Of a stretch of 64,000 nucleotides of DNA, positions 46,786-57,800 are shown one piece after another; within the stretch, counting starts at the first letter, position 1; each line of letters starts with the position of its first letter. Origin of the DNA: Daldinia sp. FL1419 (lineage: Eukaryota > Ascomycota > Sordariomycetes > Xylariales > Hypoxylaceae); the NCBI GenBank assembly GCA_025201765.1, contig MU623352.1:372001-436000 (forward strand). The letters run 5' to 3'. Position numbers and translations under genes: made by a program. Below the pieces are notes generated by a model. The model saw only the letters and a list, made by a program, of their open reading frames with translations, had not been told where the DNA came from and did not search any database.

Positions 46786-48246
46786 CTATTTAATTGGCGC
46801 TATTAAAGTGGAGAATATATAAGTGTTCTCAGGAACGTACTATATACCATGTTACAAATGTTTTTTGGTTTTTTTTTTCTCTTTTCTATAAGAAACCACT
46901 GAAACCTTTCTTTCCACCATTGATGTTTATTCTCAATAGAAATCCCGAGTTGAAGCCGATGGATCTTCCTGTCTGCATACCCACCCGATATATCAAGCCA
47001 AGTACCTAAAATCAATTTATTAATAGCGTACGGCGCCGATCCCGCGGAAGAGATTTATAACTGTGGTATAGACTGAGGGTTGAGCGACGCAATGGGTATA
47101 GCTACACCGATTTCGAAGAAGAAAAAAAAGAAAAAAAAGAAAGAAATAGCCTGCAGGAACATATTTTACTAACCTAGGGAATTGCGAAAAGGCCGCGGAG
47201 TTGGAATCAGTTCCGTAGTTGTCTTGGACTACGTGAGGTAACATCTCACAGTAACGTAGAATATCTCGCGTAGTAACAATGACCCGGATGCAGACAGTTA
47301 TAGCAAACGAACTGGTCTTAAAATCTACTACTACCTATACTGGCCGCAGCGTCTCCAAGCTTGCCTCCGCCCAGTGAATCCGAGGGTGGGCCGAATATCA
47401 CGTAGTGTAAGATAGACCACCCAGCTTCATAGCATTGTAGTGAAAGCACAACATCATAGGTACGACGATGCTCCGGTGATGCTCGGGCTGTATGCTCATG
47501 GCTTACCCCAACGAGCATGGAATATTTAGAGATCGGTCGTAAATAGTTTCCAAAACGCGCAGCCAACATATCTCATCAATGTAACTTTGGGAGCTTGATT
47601 CGATGGACCACCCATAATTATCATATCTCCGTAAAGCCAATCAGGTTTTCTTTCTCCTAGTCCTCCAATCAATGCATCGCAAGATCCGGCGTGAAAGCTC
47701 GCCAGGGTAGGCTCTTCCCTCGCTTGGTTTTGAGGGGAAATTGGGCACCTAATGGAGTATAAGCACGAGGAGGTGCGTTGGAGTCCCCTGCGTTGGCCCT
47801 CACGACAAGAAACAACAGAAAAAGGAAAACTGCTATGCAGAGAGTTACGAAGTAGGCAACTAGCTGCGATGATGGGTAAGCACATGTACAGTGTAGTCTT
47901 CGTTTGCTTACGTCTTTCAAGTGATTCTAAGATAGTTGTCCCAACAAACGGTAGATCCCCGATCAAACCTTGTACCACATCGTGCAGCATAGTCTCTGGT
48001 AGAATTTTTGTTGCCCGGAATGGCAGTTGGCGGGTTATTTTCTAATATGCACTCGCTGTTGGTGTCTCGGTAAAGTTGGGAGTTGGCTGTCTTGTAGAGT
48101 TCCCTCATGTGTCGAGTTAGGTACCGTATCACTTGAAGGGATTAAATATTGATACACCATTTATACATACTAGTACCTCCCCTTTACAAGAAATTTATAA
48201 AATTGGAAAATGTTGTATACCTAACCTTCGCATAACCACTGACGAG
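46786..48246. other. Intergenic / unassigned; possible decayed minus-strand gene
   Basis: On the minus strand, 47526-47990 is open for 154 codons and 47669-47920 (in another frame) contains a strong hydrophobic segment (AYFVTLCIAVFLFLLFLVV). The two may be exons or frameshifted parts of one membrane protein, but no family was recognised and no clean splice join was found. A GA-rich tract lies near 47113-47147. Confidence 0.35.
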
Positions 48247-49814
48247 ATGTCCGCGCCAGGCACCAAGACGGATTACCAATTGCTTCTTGAAAAATGTGTT
48301 GGCCAGCGCGTCAAGATCCCAGATCTTTTTGCCCTTTGCCCATGGGATATGATAACGTCTCCCCAAACTGACGAATTGAGAAGTGAGGTAGAGCTGTGGA
48401 GATCGAGGTAAGGCTCTGCATGTATAAAACACCATGATTCCCGTTTCAAGTCTAACAACCAAGATGGATCAACGACCCCACGAGCTTGAAGCGTAACCGT
48501 ATAGTGAACTCTTGCCTATTCGCACGAGGGATTGCGCCAAAAGCCGGCTTTGACGAGTTGGTTGCTATAGCTAAGTACCAGGCTTGGGTGAGTCCTAAGG
48601 AATCAATATCCGAGTTTCCCTTAGATAAATAGATTAATATCTCGATAGTTATTTTATTGGGATGATGGTAAGTAAGGCAATAAATGATATACTAGTACCG
48701 CACTGACCTGTACTTCACTATATCATAGCCTACGATTTTGGCGACTTCGATGATAAGTATCAGGAGATAGTTACCCACCAGACACAGACAATAGAGCTCC
48801 TCCGCGAATGTCTTTTCAATGAATCCCCCGGGTCCGTTAATCCCGTCAAAATCGCCCCGGATTACCTTACTGCGCAATCGATGATTGAATGGGGGTCTGC
48901 AGTAGGTGAAAAGACTGTATCTCGTAAGAATACCTAACCTACCCAGGTACCTGGTAGATTATGAGTATGACGAACGGCTGTGTTGATTGATATAATAGCC
49001 TCGTTAAAGGATTGGCTTTTCAAGGCTCTGATCGATTTCTTCACCGCTACATTTCATCTCCAGAGCGAGTTCGACAAGAAAATGATCCTGGATCTCGACA
49101 CGTATTGGAAAATCCGAATAGATTCATCGTCGGTGTTTCCTACGCTAGCAATGGTTTTGTCAGTTGCAACCTGCTCATTTCGACACATAAGTTAACATTA
49201 ACTCAGATTTGCAGACCAGGTCGTCTTTCCCGATTGGTTCTTCGATAATGCCCTCGTCCTGAAAGCTGCAGAGTTGGCTAATATCATTATTTGGGTGTAA
49301 GTATGCTGTATTATTATCGAGTTACCCAATACTAATAATGGGCACCTAGCACCAATGATATCGTATCAGCACGACAAGAACTGGTAAATAAGTTATCCCC
49401 AACATGTTACATAGGTATTTCTAACAAAAAGGAGCAATGCAAACACGTCGATAATCTTATACCCCTCCTTGTTCATCATAAGGGGATCACACCCCAAGAA
49501 GCCGTCGACGAAGCGAGCAAGATTACGCACCAGGCCTATCTAGACTTCGAAATATTAGAGCCGCAATTAATGCATCTTGGCAAAGACCATGGGATTCCTT
49601 ATGAAATGAGAAGATTTATCGCAAGTTGTAGGTCATTGTGCATGGGCATATTTAACTGGACGTAAGTAACACCCGTCTCTCAAGGGGCGGAAAAGGACGA
49701 AATGCCCGATGCTAATAATAAGATAGCTACCATATTAAGAGGTATATCTATTGGGAGCCTGGTATGGACCGTGGTAATGTCTTTACTGTACTTGGGGAAG
49801 AGTTACCAAAGTAA
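48247..49814 (+). CDS. Class I terpene synthase (sesquiterpene cyclase-like)
   Basis: Eight exons (48247-48407, 48464-48587, 48649-48667, 48729-48923, 48999-49158, 49207-49296, 49350-49661, 49727-49814) give an uninterrupted 382-residue protein; every join is in phase with canonical GT-AG introns of 48-75 bp. The metal-binding DDxxD motif is DDAYD at 100-104 within LFYWDDAYDFGDFDD. The NSE triad is NDIVSARQE at 252-260, followed by the RY pair RYIYWEPG at 359-366. RVKIPDLF near the N-terminus and WVTNDIVSA are typical of fungal cyclases. The enzyme should ionise a prenyl diphosphate, probably farnesyl diphosphate by size, and cyclise it; the product cannot be predicted. Flanking remnants of an SDR and an FAD oxidoreductase suggest a metabolite locus. 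It appears intact. Confidence 0.93.
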
Positions 49815-50349
49815 TATCTATATTCAATATGCTAGGTCGAGGTTGGTCCTAAGTGGTCAGTAGACTCGCGCAACCCCAAGAATCGATTCGGACGTATTCA
49901 TGGTTGTGGTCATAAAGTACCAAGATCAAGGGACAAAGAGGGCTTGGCTGAATCGGCTAATGTGAACCGACACATATTAGTTCAGCTTTGGACGTAGCTG
50001 AGAGAATTAATATTGCCATGGTTAGTTGGAAATGCCTTCGTGCGTAAAATGGTTATAGAGTAGTTTATGGCATCACGGGACCGTGTTTCTCATATCACCC
50101 TTGCATAGTCTTAATTCTCTCTTGCCAGACTAAACCGAGCCTTCGACCTTCCAAGTATAGCCTTGCTATCATTGTCCTCTACGTAATATCTAACAAGTTC
50201 TCCTTATAAAAAGTTTTCCTCGAGTTTGGCTACTTACTTTAAAGACTAATACGGAGCTGACTGACATATTATAATCAGTCCGGTAAGATGAAATAAACGC
50301 CGTAAACATCACTTGGGCGGGTTTGAGATGTAGCGACGAATACTCGACG
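49815..50349. other. Intergenic; no gene seen
   Basis: Neither strand shows the missing N-terminal half of the dehydrogenase remnant that follows. Confidence 0.5.
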
Positions 50350-50610
50350 GGGCTTGACCACGCTCTTGAAGAGATTCGAGTTAACGCTATACGCCCAGCG
50401 TGGGTATGCACTCCGTTACTGGACGCAGGGGTGGAAAAGGATCCTGAAGTGCAAAGTATAATACCTGCTGTTGTTCTCATCAAGCGTGCAGCGGAATATG
50501 AGGGGATATCTGATGCCATTGCGTTCTTGTGTAACCTAGCTGCCAGTTACACCAACGGCACCAGCCTGCCTATCGACGCTGCTATAAGTACTACCGTGCG
50601 TCTGTTTTAA
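50350..50610 (+). pseudogene. 3' remnant of a short-chain dehydrogenase/reductase
   Basis: The frame encodes the last ~85 residues of a classical SDR: IRVNAIRPAWVCTPLLDAG (the strand-6 NAxxPGxxxTP region, glycine changed to alanine), an IKRAAEYEGISDAIAFLC segment and the closing NGTSLPIDAA motif, ending at a normal stop. The Rossmann glycine motif and the YxxxK catalytic residues are absent upstream for at least 500 bp, so the copy is truncated and cannot be an active enzyme. Its position directly after the terpene synthase suggests a former tailoring enzyme, which is inference. Confidence 0.8.
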
Positions 50611-51202
50611 GATAGTAGAGATTACTTTTCACCGAAAATTGCATTCCTGGGAGGTAATTTACATATACAAGCTTTGTTTACAGTAAGCTTTGTTTACAGT
50701 ACAAAGGTAAATACTACATTGGGGCCATGATCTACTCTTACTGTCGTACAATACGGGGCGTAGTATATCTGGTGCCGATTGTGGAAAGTATAAAGCGTAT
50801 CTTCTATCCTCTTAATACATCGCTACCTGCGGGTATTTTTAAGCCCGCTCTCGCATGTAGCGAGCTACTCGAGTTGAGGTATAAGGAAGCGAGCGGTAAG
50901 CTTAGGTATGATCATAGTGGGTCGGTATAGAAAAGGAGGACTCCCGGTACCTAGTCACCGGTCTGACATTTCTTTCGTGGCGGCCGCCTATAAGTCATAC
51001 TAGAATCGGCTTGTGCTCGTGTTGCCTCGCCTATCTCTATACGCCATGCCAAGATCTAGAAAGCCACATAACGAAAGCCCGTAGAATAGAAGTATATAAA
51101 AACAGCGCTTCATAACGATGGGTTTGTAAGGCAAGGTATCATTTATTGTCTTCAAATAACTACACAAGAGCAAAGCAGCTAAAGCACCTAAAAATACCAG
51201 TA
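50611..51202. other. Intergenic; promoter of the phosphotransferase
   Basis: A perfect 16-bp tandem duplication lies at 50669-50684 and 50685-50700. No gene is recognised; a 67-codon ATG frame at 50727 has no motif. Confidence 0.5.
50669..50700. repeat. 16-bp perfect tandem duplication
   Basis: Two abutting identical copies of AAGCTTTGTTTACAGT. Confidence 0.95.
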
Positions 51203-52457
51203 ATGCGTGTCACCGAGCGGCTGCCCGTCACTCCGCAAGAGGTATCAGCGGCCTGGCTAGGTGGCGTTCTGCGTCAGAATGTGCAACACTTTGAAATTAC
51301 CTCTACCTTATTAGACCAGACCGCTGGTAAAGTGCTGTTGAATATCGAATACGATAACGGCAAACGAGATGCTCTATGTCTCAAGGGCTCCTTCAACCCA
51401 GATATGATGGCCATGGACGGGTATGGCGACATATTAAGAGCGATTTACACGCGGGAAGTCGATTTCTTTAACCGCGTGGCTCCGTCGCTCACAGCCATAA
51501 GGCTCCCGAAGGTCTGGTGGGCCGGAGCTAACATCGAGCAACCACAGGCCATAGTTGTTATGGATAACCTAAAGGAAAAGGGGTATACGTTCGGAACAAC
51601 TTTAGAGCCATGGTCTATCCAAAGCGTTGAGGCGGGTGTCGAACAGCTCGCCGCCCTACACGCCAGTAAGCTACATTTAGACTTCAAAACACCTTGAGTT
51701 TGCACGTCAGGCTGCCTGCTACTGGCTTTATATAGCATCCGAGCGAGAGTTTATATGCTCAAGACATCATTTATCCCTGGTAGTTGCTAAATTAACTAAC
51801 GTCAATCGCTATACAGGCACCTGGAATATATCTACGCGAGACTACCCTTGGCTCACCCCCGATTACGAGGAGATCATGATTGGGCTCACAGAAACCTGGG
51901 ATGATCTTGTGTTAGCGCCCGGGCGACCAGCGGTTCCCGATATAATAAGGAATAAGGAGCGAACCGTGGCGGCCATGAAGAAGCATTTTGCTACCAAGAA
52001 CCCCAAGTTTCTCTGCTTGCTACACGGTGACCCGCACCCCGGCAATACTTTTATCGATCAGGATGGTAAACCAAGTTTCCTCGACTGGCAGACTGTCCAC
52101 GTCGGCTCAGCTTTCCACGACTTTTCCTACTTCGTGGTCGGCGCCTTATCCATAGACGACCGGCGTAGGTACGAGCTGTCGATTCTCAACCACTATCTTG
52201 AGAAGCTGGCGGAGTATGGGGGCCCGAATCTTACCGTGAAGGATGAAGATGTAGTGATCGAATACAAGAAGTCGATAATGGCCGGGATGGGTTGGGTTCT
52301 GACTCCTTACGACATGCAGCGTAAGGAGTGTATATTTGCCATGGTTGAGCGTTATTGTGCTGCTTTCAAGGACCACCACGTCATTGAGCTGGTAGAATCG
52401 CTATCACCACGCCGCCTATGCGCTCTTGATGTCGGCAGCAATGGAGATCAGAATTAA
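51203..52457 (+). CDS. APH / ecdysteroid-kinase-like phosphotransferase
   Basis: Two exons (51203-51665 and 51817-52457; 151-bp intron, GTAAGC donor, TACAG acceptor) give 367 residues. The reading frame is open further upstream, but 51203 is the first ATG. The N-lobe has the strand pair KVLLNIEYDNG and ALCLKGSFN (likely ATP-binding lysine) and MDNLKEKGYTFG at the hinge. The C-lobe has the Brenner motif LLHGDPHPGNTF (catalytic D226) and the metal-binding FLDWQ (D244), followed by HDFSYFVVGAL. These are the marks of the CHK/EcKinase branch of the aminoglycoside phosphotransferase fold, which phosphorylates small molecules, including steroid or terpenoid alcohols in some members. Substrate unknown; its position 1.4 kb from a terpene cyclase is suggestive only. 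Confidence 0.85.
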
Positions 52458-52885
52458 ATCTTGGTAGGCGGTCCCCTACCGGATGATCGAATGCTGTTAC
52501 CAGGTGCTGGAATGAGGGGAGTAAAAGGCACCCTAGCGAGAACGTGTATAAGTCGGGATTTTTTTATCACTCATTGAAATAGTTAGCTACCTAACAGGTA
52601 GTCAATACAATCACTCAGATTACTCATATATCTCGTCTTTAGGCATAAGGAGGGATATGTCATAAAAGAAAGAAAATAGGGGCGTTCAGGACAAGGTTGC
52701 ACGCAGAGAGCAACTAGTCACGGGTAGACCTTTAAAATGGCCCTGCTAACGCGGAGAAAGAGATAAGAGGCAATATTTGAACACGTTCTTGCATTCGACT
52801 GCTACACACATAAGTACCGATACTTACCACCCCTTATTCATGGGTGTCTGATACATACCTAATTCCCAATGTCTAATAGAGAACT
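52458..52885. other. Intergenic; no gene seen
   Basis: Only 3' untranslated sequence of the phosphotransferase is expected here. Confidence 0.5.
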
Positions 52886-53130
52886 CTAGGCAAATAGCTT
52901 AAACCCACCAGGGAACCCCTTTTGGAAGACCCCCCTCAGGATGGTACTTTTTATTAACATTCTGGAGAAACCTCTTATCCTCCACCTCGTACTAACTGAT
53001 TGGATCTTGGAAATTAAACGCATAGTTAATGTACTTGTACGCAACAGCCCGACTTCTTGCTTCGGGGTCTGCCTCGATTCCACCAAGTAAGTCCTTTCCT
53101 GCGGCAAGAACTTGGCTATCATCTTCTCTG
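52886..53130 (-). pseudogene. 3' remnant of a FAD-linked (berberine-bridge type) oxidoreductase
   Basis: On the minus strand the segment DLLGGIEADPEARSRAVAYK, then YINYAFNFQDPIS, stop, YEVEDKRFLQNVNKKY, and in the next frame GVFQKGFPGGFKLFA resembles the C-terminus of fungal FAD-binding PCMH/BBE oxidoreductases (usually YxNYA..QDP..xYG..N...L..V..KYDP.GVFQ..VPGGFKL). An in-frame TAG at 52992-52994 and a one-base frameshift near 52925 break it, and no flavin-binding domain is found upstream. It is a decayed fragment beside the terpene synthase and SDR remnant. Confidence 0.72.
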
Positions 53131-54836
53131 TTCTTCTAGTTCAGTAATACTAGGTAGAAACGGAAATTTCAGGGAATAAGTGAGGACTAGTCAGGGAAAG
53201 GAGTATATCTCCACAGTTGCGTATACATAAGGGGCACGCCGTGAACTAGCTGCTAGTTAGAAGGGCAAGCGTTATCACTCTAACACATCTATACGGCCAC
53301 TCTACAGCAGCTCCGCTGTTGCTTCTCAATTCTCACTCTACGATTGACCCCCTTCAAAGGGTACTTTCTGACAGGAAACTAGCGGGCCAGTGGTGCGGGT
53401 TAGGCCGGTGACGTTGTCGCCGGCGGATATACATCACTCGAGGAGTGATTGAGGTTAGGGATAGAATTTCAAGGAGAATACGACGTCTTGGAATCCCTTG
53501 ACATGATCTGGAGTTGAGTAGAATGGAAGATTTGGTGGTGGTGTAGAGAGTTTCGGTGTCTACTCTAACCGTCGTGTTTATGTACGCGCACCTATGTTTT
53601 TGACAAGTTTCCATTCATTAAAAACTTAAGGGGACCCGATAGAGGGGAGCGAAATGTGTATACCTTAGACCTTCACCGACCCTTGCTAGGTACTTGCTCG
53701 ATTGCTGCCTCCTTAGGGCTGTCTGCTGCAACTGTTGGGCTAGGGCATCTACCTATCTACCCGGAAAAGCTTTCAGGGGCTGCCGACCAGCTCCTCGGAT
53801 GGCGAAGGCTGCCTCCTCTCAAGACTCAAGATGCGAAAGAAAGTAGATGCTATTCTCCGAATATAGCTTTGGCTTACGAAATACTAACAGCATATAGTTA
53901 GAATTCTAGGTAGAGGTACCTAGTTTGATACTCTTTGTTGTGTGCCGGAATACAATACCTATTCCTTAGGTATACTACCGACAATGTCATATCCATATCC
54001 TTTTATAATTTTATTTGCTCCTGGCTGTTTTAAGTGGATGGATATTCGATTTGGAATCGCCCTTCTTCGCCTGCCTCCCTCCCTATCCAGTCCCCGCCGC
54101 TCCGCGTTTACCGTTTTTTGTCCGTGGATTAAAACAACTACTGAAACCGAGCCATACTTGAGCCAGGCGGTTAAGTTGAAATCGGGGCAGTATATATGAA
54201 AAGCCTGAGGATAATCCGGTGGGTTGGTTTACGTATTAGTTTAGCGAGCTTCTTTGGTGTTGCAGGGGAGGAACAGCAGGGTAGGCTATGTAAGTAACGA
54301 CAGGGAGTCGACGGATACGCCTCACTTGCATAATCCAAATTTATAGCGCATTTATTAGTACTTTATACCCCATAATTGCGGCGGGTGTAGTGGACTATAA
54401 TACTGTAATTATAGCGCAATCTAAGGTGCCTAGGTACCTACAGTAAGACCTAAGAGACGATAAGGTTACGAATAGCTTCAATGTTATGAAATACACAATT
54501 GTTAAGCAAAAGCTTGTCGAAGAACGACGGCGCGAAGAAGACTCGACAGCTAATAAGTATCAATTCGGGTTGTCCAAACCATAGAGATTGGCCTAGGTAG
54601 GCTGCCGCAGTCCTAGTATTTAATAGCGACTCACATATCAACGACCTATTAGAACGCCGAGAAGGCAGCCACATTGCTACCTTTACCTAGGTAATTCTTA
54701 TGTAAGGTACTTCTTATGCGAGGATTGCATTTATTTATTCATTTATTTATTTCTCTCGCAGCCTTACCAAATTTTATTATCCATAATGAGCGTGTTAAAG
54801 CTAGATATCTAAGGACTGACAAGACCTCCGGCCGTC
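53131..54836. other. Intergenic, 1.7 kb; no supported gene
   Basis: Frames at 53656-53901 and 53942-54199 have no recognisable motif. A TTTAT-type repeat is near 54730-54752. TACCTAGG-like words occur near 54430, 54595 and 54690. Confidence 0.5.
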
Positions 54837-57800
54837 ATGGAAGACTCCAATAAGCAGACAGACGCAAACATATCTCTTAAAGTAGAAACGCGCTCTGATA
54901 ATGACGCTATCGTATCGCGCGACGAGCCTACATCCGACGCAGTTGGCACTATGCCCAACAACCCGGAGCGACAACTCGAAGAATCGATCCAAAACAACGA
55001 CAGCGACGGAGTAGAGAAGCTTTTGAACTTGAGAGAAGATCTACTCGAGATACGACTACCATACGAAACCAAGAAAAACGGAGCCAAGATACTCAAGATC
55101 ACTCCATTGATTTTGGCGGCAGCATCGAACGCAACCTCAATCGTTAGACTCCTCTTAGAACGCGGCGCAAATGTGAACGCAGCCGATCCGAGATATGGAG
55201 AAACAGCATTGCATTTGGCCGCTCAAATGGGAGCGAAGGATAGCATAGACTTGCTTCTCTCTCAACAAGTTCAAAAAGTCGACGTTAATAAAAAGGGAAT
55301 AGTAGGAGAAAGCCCATTGCATGTCGCGTGTAGATACGGCCGCCTCGGCATCGTCGCTACTCTTTTGGATGCGCATGCGGATCTAAGCCAACGGGATGAG
55401 CATTTCGGCTATACGCCTTTTATGACTGCATCTTGGCGAGATAAAACTGAAGTAATGAAGTTGTTATTAGATCGAGGGCCGAAGAAGCAAATCGATGAAG
55501 TCGACGAAGCATCAGATACACCATTGCATGTGGCCTGCCTCAACAATAGTTACAACGCCGCAAGTTTGCTTATAAACTTGGGGGCGGAAATTGATCCAGT
55601 GGGACAATACGGTCGCACCCCGCTACATTCTGCTTCCAACAAAGGCTTTCCCAGTCTTATCAACCTGCTTCTCGACCGTGGGGCAGATATACACAAGAGG
55701 GACAAGAATGGCAGTACCCCTATCCTTTTGACGTGTACGTTTACACACGTAGAGAGCTTCAAGGCACTGGTACGTCGTGGTGCATCCGCATTCGGTGTTA
55801 GTGACGGTGGCAATACTGCGTTCCATTTGGTAGTACGGGGTTTATCCGAATTCTCAGATGCACACAGGAATATGTTCAAGGCATTAGTTGACGAAGGGCT
55901 CAACATCGATCAAACAAACGATAAGGGCCAGTCACCTCTTTCAATGGCCTACGATCAGCAAAAGTACAAGCATCTCGAGTGCCTTGTGCACTTAGGTGCT
56001 GATATCAACCAGAAAGTGTCAGTCGATGGGTCTACTGTCCTTATGAAGGCTTGCGCCAAGCCGAATACGCAGATTGTTGAGATGCTTCTACGGCTAGGAC
56101 CAGACATAGCTGCCACAAACACCGACGGGCAGACCGCAATAGCACTAGCTTGTCAGCATGGCCAGCTTGCGAATGTTAGGGTTTTGATAAGGGACAGTAA
56201 GATGGTCACAGTCCGTAATGGCGATGGACGTACGCCCTTAAATATCGCCGTTACATCTGGCAATATTGACATTGCTCTTGAAATATTAACGGCGCCGGTA
56301 TACTTTCCAAGAACCGTCACCCAAGAGAGAGTATTCAATGAGCGTGCGACGAGTATAGTCTACGTTCAAGAAATCGAGGGCGGGCTTCTGAAGGATTTCG
56401 AGAAAGTCAAACGCCGGGAAGAGGAATGGCTTCAGAAAGTCTTATATTGGGCAATCGCCAATGGTGCCGCTAAGCTAGTCCAACGTTGTATATCTCATAA
56501 CCCTCAACTATTACGGTGGGAGCAAGATGGTACAACATTACTGCATATAGCAATTAATGACGCTGATAAAGAGGTTGCGCAGTATCTCTTACAAATAATT
56601 CCAGAGCAGTCAGACAGGGTCGAGGCGATTATAAGAGAGAATAATCAAGGCGAGTCTCCCCTAACTTTATCAATAACTAGGAAATATAAGAGTTTAGAAG
56701 CATTGTTTTGGGATACTATTCGCCAGTTTGGAACTACGGATCGGAGCTTTATGGAAACCAATCCGGAAAAAGCCAGCAGAATCCTGGAGTTTGCTGCTCA
56801 GTACGAAACCCCCGGAAACGAGGTCGTATTAAATAATCTACTACGATATTGGCACCCAAACTTACAAGTTAAAAATGGGCGAGACTTTACTACTCTTCAC
56901 CTAGCAGTTTATTGCTCCCAGATCATCGTAGTATGGTGGCTATTGTCGAAAGGCGGATACTCTGACTACGTTGAGAGCGCCCTGAAACTTTTACCAGACC
57001 AATATGAAAATAATAGTGTTGAAAGCCATATTAAGGGCTTACTTCAACACCCGCCCCCAATCCTCGACCAGGTTGCCAATCCGAACAACGATCGGATTAC
57101 TTTACCACCAATACTATTAGACAAAGACAACCCTACGTTGAACATTCAAGGAAATATTATCGACATTTATTCTAAAGACGACGTAATAAGCATACCATAC
57201 ACGAAATCTACCATCGGGGATATTGTCTACAGAGAGGGCCCAAAATCTCTTATGGCAGAAGCTAGGAAGAACCTAGACCTCAATACACTAAAGAGTAAAT
57301 TGAGACATACCATTGCCAATAAAGGTCCGCACGTGGCAGTATTCGAATCAGATCAGCGTGTCATTAGAGGTAAGGAAGACACCGCCATAGCTACCGGGGA
57401 GCTCAAACTTCGCTGGATTCATCTCCCAGTCAATGATGTGAGCATCTAAAATCTTATTTAGGTATATAATATCATTCAAATAGCACTAACGTAACATTTA
57501 ACCAGTTGCAAATCATGAGAGTTAGTAACAAACGCCATGTCCTAGCCTACACGTACATCATCATGTACTAACCCTTTCCGAGGATCTCGTTTGTCGATTA
57601 TCACACGATTCGGGGCGTCTGGCAATGGACCACGCAGGCTTAATAAAGCATTTCAACAACAGCTGGACCGAATTAGCGGCGGGTGGGAAACAGCACTACA
57701 TGAAACCGCAATGCGTTGTACGTATTCGAATATTACTTACTGTTATCATACCCGAGGCTTACCATGTCTGGTGCGTTAGAAAAAGGGAATGTACAACACC

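Noticed and set aside
49141..49210. Frameshift in the terpene synthase at the exon 5/6 boundary
   Set aside because: Using the GTCAGT donor at 49159 with the CTCAG acceptor at 49206 restores the frame exactly.
53656..54199. Two short plus-strand frames as a small secreted-protein gene
   Set aside because: No signal peptide, no conserved motif, and the first does not begin with a well-placed ATG context.
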